NCBI RefSeq assembly: GCF_014648895.1
Contig: NZ_BMRZ01000026.1
Coordinates: 1 to 50,212, forward strand
Length of the DNA stretch: 50,212 nucleotides
Direction of reading: 5' to 3'
Source: Streptomyces tanashiensis
Lineage (GTDB): Bacteria; Actinomycetota; Actinomycetes; Streptomycetales; Streptomycetaceae
The position numbers and the translations under genes are program-made. Positions 15,602 to 21,858 of this stretch are shown piece after piece. Every line of letters begins with the position of its first letter. Within the stretch, counting starts at the first letter, position 1. The notes under the pieces are model-generated. The model was given only the letters and a program-made list of their open reading frames with translations, ran no database searches and was not told the origin of the DNA.

Positions 15602-15908
15602 ACCCTCACTGTGCAACCGGCCGGTGGATCACGCATCCGCGCAACCGCACGTCACCGCCCCCGCCATCCGCGTCCCCGGTGCCGCCCCGACCGGCCGGGC
15701 GGGTATTCGGAGCGCGGTCCGGCGCGCTGTTCCACCGGGGCTGACCGGCGGCCAAACGGCCCCTCGGACGGACCGGCAACGCCCCGGAAACGCTCTGGGG
15801 ACGCCGCTTGCACAGTCCGGGTGACGAACCGCCGACATCGACACCCCAGGGTCGGACCGAGAAGCCTTTCCGCACGCGGTGCCCTCGGGCACGGAAGGCA
15901 GGTCCGAG
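15602..15908. other. Divergent intergenic region between SARP and PatG-like genes
   Basis: About 300 nt without a credible gene. It must hold the promoters of both divergent genes. I see a short hairpin GTGCCC-TC-GGGCAC at 15880-15893 just before the ribosome site GGAAGG of the protease gene. I do not see clear SARP heptad repeats or a confident -35/-10 pair. Confidence 0.5.
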
Positions 15909-18320
15909 ATGAAGCCTCGGGCAGTCCTGGGAGAACTCCGCCCACGGCCGGACGAGCCGTACGGCGACCCTCGGGTGTGCGTCGCCCTGCTCGACGGCCC
16001 CGTGGACCTGTCCCACCCCTGCTTCGCCGGCGCGGATCTCACGCGCCTGGTCACGCTGGTGCAGGAGCCCGCGGGCTCCGGCCCGATGTCGCTGCACGGC
16101 ACCCACGTGGCCAGCCTTCTGTTCGGCATGCCCGGCACCCCCGTCACCGGGATCGCCCCGCACTGCCGCGGCCTGCTCCTCCCCGTCTTCCCCGACGGCG
16201 GAAACGGCCGGGTCCCCCAGATGGACCTGGCCCGGGCCATCGAGCGCGCCGTCGAGGAAGGCGCCCACGTCATCAACATCAGCGGCGGCGAACGGACCGA
16301 CGCCGGCCAGGCCGACGCCCTCCTCGAACGGGCCCTGCGGCTCTGCGAGGACCAGGGTGTCCTGGTCGTCTCCGCCGTCGGCAACGACGGCGCGGACACC
16401 CTCCAGGTCCCCGCCGCCGTCCCCTCCGTCCTGGCCGTCGGCGCCGCCGCGGCCGACGGCTCCCCGCTCGACATCAGCAACTGGGGCGGTGCCTTCCGGA
16501 CCCACGGACTCCTCGCCCCCGGGCAGGACATCGAGGGCGCCGCACCCGGCGGCGGCCTCGCCTCCCTGACGGGGAGCAGCTTCGCCACCCCCCTCGTGGC
16601 CGGCACCGCGGCGCTGCTCGTCGCGGCCCAGCTGGCCGGCGGCGGGACGGCCGACCCGAAGGCCGCCGGGCAGGCGCTGCTCGCGACGGCCACCGCACCC
16701 GCCGACTGCGCCGACCCGGACACCCCGGCCTGCCGCCGGGGACTCGGCGGCAGCCTCGACGCCCCCCGGGCGTACGCCCTCATCACGACCAGGAAAGAGG
16801 AGACAGCCGTGACCACTCCCGCAGCCGCCCCCACTCCGTCCGAGGCCCCCGCGCCGAGCGTCGCCCCGGCCGCGTACGAGACCCCCGCGCCGTACGGGAC
16901 ACCCGCCGCGCCCGCGGCACCCGCACCCGCGCAGCCCGCGGCACCCGTACCGGTGGCCCCGCCCGTACCGGCGGGCGTCGCTGCCGACGGTGGCGCGCCT
17001 CCCCCGCCCCCGGTCCCGCCGGCGCCGGCCGCGCCGCCCGCCCCGGGACCGGTCCAAGCACCGCCCGCCCCGGCCCTGGCGCCCCCGGTTCAAGCCGTCG
17101 CCGCGGCCGCCGCACCCGTCGCACCCGTCGCACCGAGCCCCACTGCGCCCCCCGTTCACGCTCCTCACGCCACTACAAGCGCCGGAGTGCGCCCCTCTTG
17201 TGGCTGCGGTGGCGACCCCGCCGCGTGCAGCTGCGGCGGCAGTGGAGGCGCGTCCCCACGGCAGTTGATCTACGTCATCGGCACCATCGGCTTCGACTAC
17301 CCGACCGAGGCGCGCCGCGACAGCTTCCGGCAGCAGATGCCGTACGTCGAGGTGACGGTCGACGGCAAGGCCGTCGAGCAGGCACCCGACCCGTACAGCC
17401 CCCGCCAGCTCCGCGACTACCTCGCGAGCGCCCCCTGGGTCTCCGACAAGGTCACCTGGACCCTCACCATGGACGGCGCCACGGTGTACGCGTTGGAGGC
17501 CGAGCCCGCCGCCGGCATGGACTGGAGCGAGCCGCTCGTCCCTCCGGTGGAGGCCCAGAAGGCCCGCAAGGCACCGGCCCGCATCGCCACCGAGAAGGGC
17601 AGGACGGACGCCGACCTGTTCAACTTGTTCGCGAATCCGCCGGTGTCGACGGTGTACCGGGTCTTCCGTGACGCCATCTGGGGCCAGGCCCTCGACCCGG
17701 ACGACGAGCAGGAGCGCGACGGATACATCTCCCGCGTCTCCGTGCCCGGAGTCCTCACCGACCGGACCACACGCCTCTACTCCGGCCAGATCGTGCCGGT
17801 GGTCGAGGTGAAGAGCCGCGGCCTGTACACGTGGAACGAGGCGGCACTCGTCGACGCCGTCTTCGACCAGGTCAAGAAGGACTCCGAGATGGAGCAGCCC
17901 AAGGACCCGAAGCAGCAGACCAAGGTGAAGGTCCGCGACGAGGCCGAGCTGAAGCTGACGATCCGCGCCTTCCTCGACAAGATCTACTACCAGTTCCGCA
18001 ACCTGGGGCAGACCTCCGCCGACCGCGCGCTCAACTACATGGGCACCAACGCCTTCCTGTTCGGCGACAAGATCAAGGAAGGGCTGCTGTCCGCGAGCAA
18101 GGTGCCGGGCTCCACCAAGAACCTGTACGCGCTCGACACCATCACCGTCACCAAGAGCCCCTACTGCAGGGTCGGTTCGGACTGCCAGGACGTGACCGTG
18201 ACCTTCTACGACCCGGAGGACGAGCGCAGGTCCCGGCTCTCGTACCTGTTCACCGTCGACGTGAGCGACGAGCTGCCGGTCACCCTCGCCCCGGTCCACA
18301 CGTTCCTCGGCTCCCTCTGA
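15909..18320 (+). CDS. PatA/PatG-type (cyanobactin) maturation protease
   Basis: An 803-residue protein without signal peptide. Residues 20-300 are a subtilisin domain with the triad Asp29 (VALLDGPVDLSHP), His63 (LHGTHVAS) and Ser224 (LTGSSFATPLVAGT), and oxyanion Asn159. Residues about 305-430 are a Pro/Ala-rich linker ending in a cysteine cluster CGCGGDPAACSCGG. The rest begins LIYVIGTIGFDYPTEARRDS, the pattern I associate with the PatG C-terminal domain of cyanobactin proteases. Such proteases cut leader or follower from ribosomal peptides and may macrocyclise them. Thirty nt downstream begins a run of small peptide genes that are the evident substrates. No separate PatA-like protease, YcaO or prenyltransferase gene is visible. 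GTG 15879 is an alternative start. Confidence 0.87.
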   Translation: MKPRAVLGELRPRPDEPYGDPRVCVALLDGPVDLSHPCFAGADLTRLVTLVQEPAGSGPMSLHGTHVASLLFGMPGTPVTGIAPHCRGLLLPVFPDGGNGRVPQMDLARAIERAVEEGAHVINISGGERTDAGQADALLERALRLCEDQGVLVVSAVGNDGADTLQVPAAVPSVLAVGAAAADGSPLDISNWGGAFRTHGLLAPGQDIEGAAPGGGLASLTGSSFATPLVAGTAALLVAAQLAGGGTADPKAAGQALLATATAPADCADPDTPACRRGLGGSLDAPRAYALITTRKEETAVTTPAAAPTPSEAPAPSVAPAAYETPAPYGTPAAPAAPAPAQPAAPVPVAPPVPAGVAADGGAPPPPPVPPAPAAPPAPGPVQAPPAPALAPPVQAVAAAAAPVAPVAPSPTAPPVHAPHATTSAGVRPSCGCGGDPAACSCGGSGGASPRQLIYVIGTIGFDYPTEARRDSFRQQMPYVEVTVDGKAVEQAPDPYSPRQLRDYLASAPWVSDKVTWTLTMDGATVYALEAEPAAGMDWSEPLVPPVEAQKARKAPARIATEKGRTDADLFNLFANPPVSTVYRVFRDAIWGQALDPDDEQERDGYISRVSVPGVLTDRTTRLYSGQIVPVVEVKSRGLYTWNEAALVDAVFDQVKKDSEMEQPKDPKQQTKVKVRDEAELKLTIRAFLDKIYYQFRNLGQTSADRALNYMGTNAFLFGDKIKEGLLSASKVPGSTKNLYALDTITVTKSPYCRVGSDCQDVTVTFYDPEDERRSRLSYLFTVDVSDELPVTLAPVHTFLGSL

Positions 18321-18350
18321 AGCCGCCGACCCCCGAGAGGAGACACCGCC

Positions 18351-18533
18351 ATGGACACCCGCCGCAACCGACCAGGAGCCATGCCGCTCCAGGCCCGCCC
18401 CGTCCGACGCGAGGGCCCCGGAGCCGGAGCCGGGGACACCCGTACCGGCGCCGAGGCAGCCATGTCCTCCTGCGCCACCATGACCGGCCCCGCCCGGCAG
18501 ATGTGTTACGCCAGCCACGGCGTCTCCGTCTGA
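18351..18533 (+). CDS. 60-aa peptide with two C-terminal cysteines, possible precursor
   Basis: A small gene with a strong ribosome site (GAGAGGAG) 30 nt after the protease gene and 45 nt before the first repeated precursor. The product is Arg/Gly/Ala-rich for 37 residues, then MSSCATMTGPARQMCYASHG with Cys41 and Cys52. It shares no leader with the three downstream peptides. It may be a fourth, different precursor, or a helper peptide of the system. No known domain recognised. Confidence 0.72.
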   Translation: MDTRRNRPGAMPLQARPVRREGPGAGAGDTRTGAEAAMSSCATMTGPARQMCYASHGVSV

Positions 18534-18578
18534 CGGGAACCCCGCGACCGGTCAGGAGAGAAGAGAAAGGAAACCGTC

Positions 18579-18776
18579 ATGTTCGACGAGACCCACACCA
18601 CCCCCGACACCGGCGACAAGCCCCGCCGTTCCCCCGCCGGACAGCTCCGGCTGCAGCTGCCGCAGCAGTCCGCACCCGTCCAGCGCGGCAAGCACCCCGA
18701 GGGTTCCGACGCCTCCGGCGGCGCGGCCGCCAGCGGCCTGCTGGGCAGCCTGCTCGGCGACATCATCCCGATCTGA
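18579..18776 (+). CDS. RiPP precursor-like peptide 1 of 3
   Basis: A 65-residue peptide with a ribosome site GAAAGGAAA upstream. It starts MFDETHTTPDTGDKPRRSP; the stretch AGQLRLQLPQQS and the following 24 residues through GSDASGGAAASG are identical to those of the next two peptides. The variable C-terminal end is LLGSLLGDIIPI. AGQL-x2-QL and GSDAS resemble the leader and the PatA recognition site (GLEAS, GVDAS) of cyanobactin precursors. Predicted substrate of the PatG-like protease; the mature product would come from the last 12-19 residues. No Cys, Ser-rich or Thr-rich heterocyclisable core is present. Confidence 0.85.
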   Translation: MFDETHTTPDTGDKPRRSPAGQLRLQLPQQSAPVQRGKHPEGSDASGGAAASGLLGSLLGDIIPI

Positions 18777-18841
18777 GGACCCCACTCCCCGAGTGAGGAC
18801 CTCCCGTTCCGCGACAGGAGACGAAAGGAAGGGACCGCACC

Positions 18842-19042
18842 ATGTTCGACGAGACCCGGACCCACGAGGACGACGGCGCCGAGACGCCCCGCCGGTCCCC
18901 GGCCGGACAGCTCCGGCTACAGCTGCCGCAGCAGTCCGCACCCGTCCAGCGCGGCAAGCACCCCGAGGGCTCCGACGCCTCCGGCGGCGCGGCGGCCAGC
19001 GGCCTGCTGACCAGCTTTTTCCCGGACATCCTCCCGTTCTGA
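18842..19042 (+). CDS. RiPP precursor-like peptide 2 of 3
   Basis: A 66-residue paralogue of the preceding peptide, start MFDETRTHEDDGAETPRRSP, ribosome site GAAAGGAAGGGA. The central block from RRSPAGQL to AAASG is identical; the C-terminal 12 residues are LLTSFFPDILPF, with two extra phenylalanines and an internal proline. The spacer to the first copy is 65 nt. Function as for copy 1; the C-terminal substitutions keep the hydrophobic pattern and the penultimate proline. Confidence 0.85.
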   Translation: MFDETRTHEDDGAETPRRSPAGQLRLQLPQQSAPVQRGKHPEGSDASGGAAASGLLTSFFPDILPF

Positions 19043-19087
19043 GGCCCTCACGCCGCGAAACAGGAGATAAAAGGTAAGGAGCACACC

Positions 19088-19288
19088 ATGTTCAACGAGA
19101 CCCGAGCCCACGAGGACGGCGGCGCCGAGACGCCCCGCCGGTCCCCCGCCGGACAGCTCCGGCTCCAGCTCCCGCAGCAGTCCGCACCCGTCCAGCGCGG
19201 CAAGCACCCCGAGGGCTCCGACGCCTCCGGCGGCGCGGCCGCCAGCGGGTTCCTCGGCGGCCTCCTCAGCCAGGTCCTGCCGATCTGA
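19088..19288 (+). CDS. RiPP precursor-like peptide 3 of 3
   Basis: Third 66-residue paralogue, start MFNETRAHEDGGAETPRRSP, with a strong ribosome site (GGTAAGGAG). The central block is identical to copies 1 and 2; the C-terminal 12 residues are FLGGLLSQVLPI. A long hairpin follows 13 nt after the stop, which may end or stabilise the precursor part of the transcript. Confidence 0.85.
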   Translation: MFNETRAHEDGGAETPRRSPAGQLRLQLPQQSAPVQRGKHPEGSDASGGAAASGFLGGLLSQVLPI

Positions 19289-19301
19289 GTCCCGCGTCAC
19301 C

Positions 19302-19343
19302 GGCGGGACCGGGCCGCCACTCCGTGACCGGTCCGGTCCCGCC
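19302..19343 (+). terminator. Hairpin after the precursor array, terminator-like
   Basis: An 11-bp perfect stem (GGCGGGACCGG at 19302-19312 with CCGGTCCCGCC at 19333-19343) and a 20-nt loop. No T-run follows, so it may be an attenuator or an mRNA-stabilising end that raises precursor mRNA over the downstream genes. Confidence 0.55.
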
Positions 19344-19360
19344 CGACCCGAGGAAGAACC

Positions 19361-19591
19361 ATGCGACTCGATCTGCCGAAACAGGTCCCGGCGGTGGACC
19401 GGCGGGAGCGCTACGCGCCGTACCGCATCGTCGTCACGTTCGTGGACGCCGACGGGCAGGAGCAGCACGTGCACAAGCAGCCGAGGGGCAACTTCGGCGG
19501 GCTGCCGGGGGACCCCCCGCCGCTCGTCCACGGCTACGGCCGCGGCTGGCAGTCCGCGCCGACGGGCTGCCGGTGGACCGGCGTCCTGTGA
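19361..19591 (+). CDS. 76-aa protein of unknown function in the precursor operon
   Basis: Start ATG with GAGGAAG upstream. The product begins MRLDLPKQVPAVDRRERYAP and then has a beta-strand-like RIVVTFVDADGQEQHVHKQP and a Gly/Pro/Trp-rich end with one cysteine (SAPTGCRWTGVL). I do not recognise a family. Its position between the precursors and the hemopexin-LAS protein suggests a role in the same system, perhaps binding or processing. Its stop codon lies in a tandem 15-bp duplication, so the present C-terminus might be recent. Confidence 0.7.
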   Translation: MRLDLPKQVPAVDRRERYAPYRIVVTFVDADGQEQHVHKQPRGNFGGLPGDPPPLVHGYGRGWQSAPTGCRWTGVL

Positions 19592-19611
19592 GGGAACGTC
19601 CTGTGAGGGAA
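19582..19611 (+). repeat. Tandem 15-bp duplication across a stop codon
   Basis: CGTCCTGTGAGGGAA occurs twice head to tail (19582-19596, 19597-19611). The first copy contains the TGA stop of the 76-aa gene; the second repeats it in the same frame. Confidence 0.85.
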
Positions 19612-19617
19612 AGGGAA

Positions 19618-19650
19618 GGGGACGGGTCGCCCGCCGAGCGGCCCGTCCCC
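19618..19650 (+). terminator. GC-rich hairpin before the hemopexin gene
   Basis: GGGGACGGG (19618-19626) pairs with CCCGTCCCC (19642-19650), loop 15 nt, no T-run. It could be a weak terminator or a processing site within the operon. Confidence 0.45.
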
Positions 19651-19672
19651 GCAGGAAGGAGCCGAGACCGTC

Positions 19673-21019
19673 ATGACCACGGTGAGGTCGGCCGTCTCCT
19701 GGCCGAACGACAAGACGTACCTGTTCCACGCCGACGACACCTACGACCGGTACGACTCGGTCACGGGGGTCCGTGAGGACTCCGGTCTCGCGATCAGCCT
19801 GTGGCCCGGCATGCCCCGCTCGCCGGACGCCTTCGTCTGGTGGGGTGCGGGGAAGGCGTACGCCTTCATGGGGGGCACCTATGTCCGGTACGACGCCCCC
19901 GCCGACCGGGTCGACCCCGAGTACCTGCCGCCCAACGATCCGTTCACGGTCGAGTTCGGCTGGACCGGTCTGCCCGACGGCTCGGGCGGCGGCCCCGACT
20001 GGCGCACCGGCATCGACGCGGGCGTGAACTGGGGGAACGGCAAGGTGTACCTCTTCAAGGGCGACGCGTACGTGCGGTACGACATCACCGCCGACCGGGT
20101 GGACCCCGGCTATCCCCGTACGATCGCGGGCAGTTGGACCGGGTTGTTCACCGAGGGCGTGGACGCCGCCGTGTACCCGGGCGGCCGGTTCGCCTACTTC
20201 TTCCGCGGCGAGGAGTTCCAGCGCTTCGACGTGGACGCCGACCGGGTGGACGCGAGTGGTCCTCTGGACGCCTCCTTCCGTCTCGCGCCCACCCCCTCCG
20301 GAGGCGTGGCCCCGGCCCGGCTGCTGACCGCCGCCCAGGCGAACCAGCTCACGGCGGACCTGGCGCGGCGGGGCATCATGACCTTGAAGAGCCCGGCCTT
20401 CGTGGACGGGCCGGGCGGGGTCGTGTCACCGAGACCGGGGCAGCGGGTGGTGGTGAGCCCGCCGTCGTTCGGCAGCGTCCGCTACACGAACCAGATCAAC
20501 CCGGCGTCCGCGGTCATCGACAACCTCGACCAGTCCATGCTGATCGCGCTGTACCGCCTCACCCGCTGGATCAACGCCTCGGCGCCGGACGTCGCCGAAC
20601 TCCTCCACCTGGGCATCGGGCACGGCGGGCCGAACCTGAAGGACTGTCACAACCAGGGCCGCGCGCTCGATCTCTCGGGCTTCACGGGGCAGTTGGACGG
20701 GACCTCGTTCACCCGGTCGGTGAAGAAGGACTGGGGCAACCTGCCGCGACCGGCCGGTGTGAAGGTCAGGATCGACCCTGCCGCGGACGCGCTCGGGTTC
20801 GGGCTGTTCACGACCGCCTTCCGGTCCGCCACCTTCGAGTGCGAGGCGACGGCGTTCGGCCCGGCCAACAAGTGGCCCATGCCGGACCTCGGCGGCACCG
20901 GCTTCGTGATCTACCCGGACTACGCCCCGGACGCCGCCCCCGGCAGCGAGAACGCCCGGCTCCGCGACGCCCACACGGACCACATCCACATGCAGGTCGG
21001 CGTCACCTTCCTGCCCTGA
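19673..21019 (+). CDS. Hemopexin-repeat protein fused to a LAS-type metallopeptidase-like domain
   Basis: A 448-residue protein without signal peptide, start ATG behind AAGGAG. Residues 1-205 hold four hemopexin-like blades with the recurring pattern YxFxGxxYxRYD (KAYAFMGGTYVRYD, KVYLFKGDAYVRYD, FAYFFRGEEFQRFD). Residues about 265-448 contain His326-x2-Gly-x-Ala-x-Asp333 (CHNQGRALD) and a terminal HTDHIHM (His434, Asp436, His437, His439). That is the zinc-ligand layout of the LAS superfamily (M15, VanX, MepA), although the usual Ser before the first His is Cys. It may cut peptides or peptidoglycan, or only bind zinc. As last gene of the precursor operon it could be a second processing peptidase. 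The domain pairing is unusual to my knowledge. Confidence 0.75.
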   Translation: MTTVRSAVSWPNDKTYLFHADDTYDRYDSVTGVREDSGLAISLWPGMPRSPDAFVWWGAGKAYAFMGGTYVRYDAPADRVDPEYLPPNDPFTVEFGWTGLPDGSGGGPDWRTGIDAGVNWGNGKVYLFKGDAYVRYDITADRVDPGYPRTIAGSWTGLFTEGVDAAVYPGGRFAYFFRGEEFQRFDVDADRVDASGPLDASFRLAPTPSGGVAPARLLTAAQANQLTADLARRGIMTLKSPAFVDGPGGVVSPRPGQRVVVSPPSFGSVRYTNQINPASAVIDNLDQSMLIALYRLTRWINASAPDVAELLHLGIGHGGPNLKDCHNQGRALDLSGFTGQLDGTSFTRSVKKDWGNLPRPAGVKVRIDPAADALGFGLFTTAFRSATFECEATAFGPANKWPMPDLGGTGFVIYPDYAPDAAPGSENARLRDAHTDHIHMQVGVTFLP

Positions 21020-21033
21020 GGCCGCGCCTCAGG
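21015..21033. terminator. Short bidirectional hairpin between convergent genes
   Basis: A perfect 8-bp stem CCTGAGGC/GCCTCAGG with a 3-nt loop covers the stop of the hemopexin gene and the stop region of the convergent DUF4031 gene. No T-run on either side. Confidence 0.5.
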
Positions 21034-21298
21034 AAGCCGGCCGTCCCTTCGGCCGCCGCAGGCCCGCCTTCGTGAGGTGGCGGAGCAGTTCCTTCGAGCC
21101 CACCTCGATCGCGCCGGCCGCCACCGCGTCCGCGTACCGGTCGGAGGGGATGTCGTAGTGGTCCCGCTCGAAGGCGCGCGGCGGGGCGCCGATCCCGGCG
21201 GCGAAGGCGTGCAGCTCCTCGAAGGAGACGTCGCTGACCAGGTGCGACCACATGCGGCCGTGCCCCGGCCAGGTCGGCGGGTCGATGTAGAGGCTCAC
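21029..21298 (-). CDS. DUF4031-family protein
   Basis: An 89-residue cytosolic protein matching the small actinobacterial DUF4031 pattern: start MSLYIDPPTWPGHGRMWSHL, then SFEELHAFAAGIGAPPRAFE and RDHYDIPSDRY. Function unknown. GTG start; the gene begins 13 nt after the upstream gene ends, so the two form a small operon facing the hemopexin gene. Confidence 0.85.
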   Translation of the reverse strand: MSLYIDPPTWPGHGRMWSHLVSDVSFEELHAFAAGIGAPPRAFERDHYDIPSDRYADAVAAGAIEVGSKELLRHLTKAGLRRPKGRPAS

Positions 21299-21311
21299 GC
21301 GGGGGCTCCCG

Positions 21312-21668
21312 TCATGTCAGGCCGCCCACCGGGGCCACCACCACGCCCTGCTTGCCGCAGACCCAGTGCGGGTCCGGGCCGAGCTCCGGCTCCACGTCGA
21401 GGGCGTGCGGGTCGCCCGAGGCGCAGACCGGGCAGAGCGGCCAGCGTCCGTACCGTTCGAGCAGGGCGTCCTGCACGTCCTGGGCGACGAGCCCGGCGAC
21501 GTACGACACCCCCTCGGGCCACTGCTCGACCCACCAGCGCCGGTGGGTCACGGCGTCCTCCACCATCGACACGACCTCTGCGGCGGACACCTTCCGGGCC
21601 ACGAGGTCGGCCAGAACCAGCGCGCGGGCGGCATGCAGCGCCTGCTCCACGGGGTCGATGTCGTCCAT
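21312..21668 (-). CDS. Conserved hypothetical protein with Cys pairs
   Basis: A 118-residue protein. The N-terminal half is helical (VEQALHAARALVLADLVARK, then VEDAVTHRRWWVEQWPEGVS). The C-terminus has CPVCASGDPHALDV and, 20 residues later, WVCGKQG, which could bind a zinc ion. No function recognised. ATG 21668 is chosen over in-frame upstream codons that run through a repeat. GACAAT lies 6 nt before it, so the message may be leaderless. Confidence 0.78.
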   Translation of the reverse strand: MDDIDPVEQALHAARALVLADLVARKVSAAEVVSMVEDAVTHRRWWVEQWPEGVSYVAGLVAQDVQDALLERYGRWPLCPVCASGDPHALDVEPELGPDPHWVCGKQGVVVAPVGGLT

Positions 21669-21713
21669 GCACTCATTGTCACCCGTCCGAGGGAAAGGGC
21701 GAAGGTCCCCTCC

Positions 21714-21776
21714 GGAAGTCACCGCCGGAAGCCACCGCCGGAGTCCCGCCGGAGTCCCGCCGGAAGCCCCGCCGTA
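21714..21776. repeat. Imperfect short tandem repeats
   Basis: Five imperfect units of 11-13 nt ending in CCGCC and starting GGAAG or GGAGT lie between the divergent hypothetical and RpiR genes. The pattern looks like replication slippage; no protein or structure is evident. Confidence 0.7.
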
Positions 21777-21794
21777 TCCGGGACCCGCGGGGTC

Positions 21795-21858
21795 TTGTCG
21801 CCCCACCGGGCCGAAAGTATCTTTCAGGTGTGACCAATGACGTGAAGGAAAGTTTCAC
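21795..21858 (+). promoter_or_regulatory. Promoter and two palindromes around the rpiR start
   Basis: TTGTCG (21795-21800) and TATCTT (21818-21823) are 17 nt apart, and the GTG start is 6 nt after the -10, so a leaderless mRNA is likely. The palindrome GAAAG-TAT-CTTTC (21813-21825) covers the -10. A second inverted repeat GTGAA...TTCAC (21842-21858) lies inside the first codons. Both are good candidates for autoregulatory sites. Confidence 0.65.

Larger units (their letters stand above)
18579..19288 (+). repeat. Tandem array of three near-identical precursor genes
   Basis: Three direct repeats of about 200 nt (18579-18776, 18842-19042, 19088-19288), each a complete small gene with its own ribosome site, separated by spacers of 65 and 45 nt. 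The DNA is nearly identical from the RRSP codons to the AAASG codons; differences concentrate in the first 15 and last 12 codons. This is the shape expected of gene duplication with diversification of the product end. Confidence 0.9.

Noticed and set aside
15602..15908. SARP heptad repeats in front of the PatG-like gene
   Set aside because: I could not find two convincing direct heptads at 11-nt periodicity by eye.
15606..18518. 970-codon open frame on the minus strand
   Set aside because: Antisense to the PatG-like protease; Gly/Val/Arg-rich translation with no domain, no ribosome site.
19361..19591. 76-aa protein as a fourth repeat of the precursor family
   Set aside because: It shares no leader or C-terminal pattern with the three peptides.
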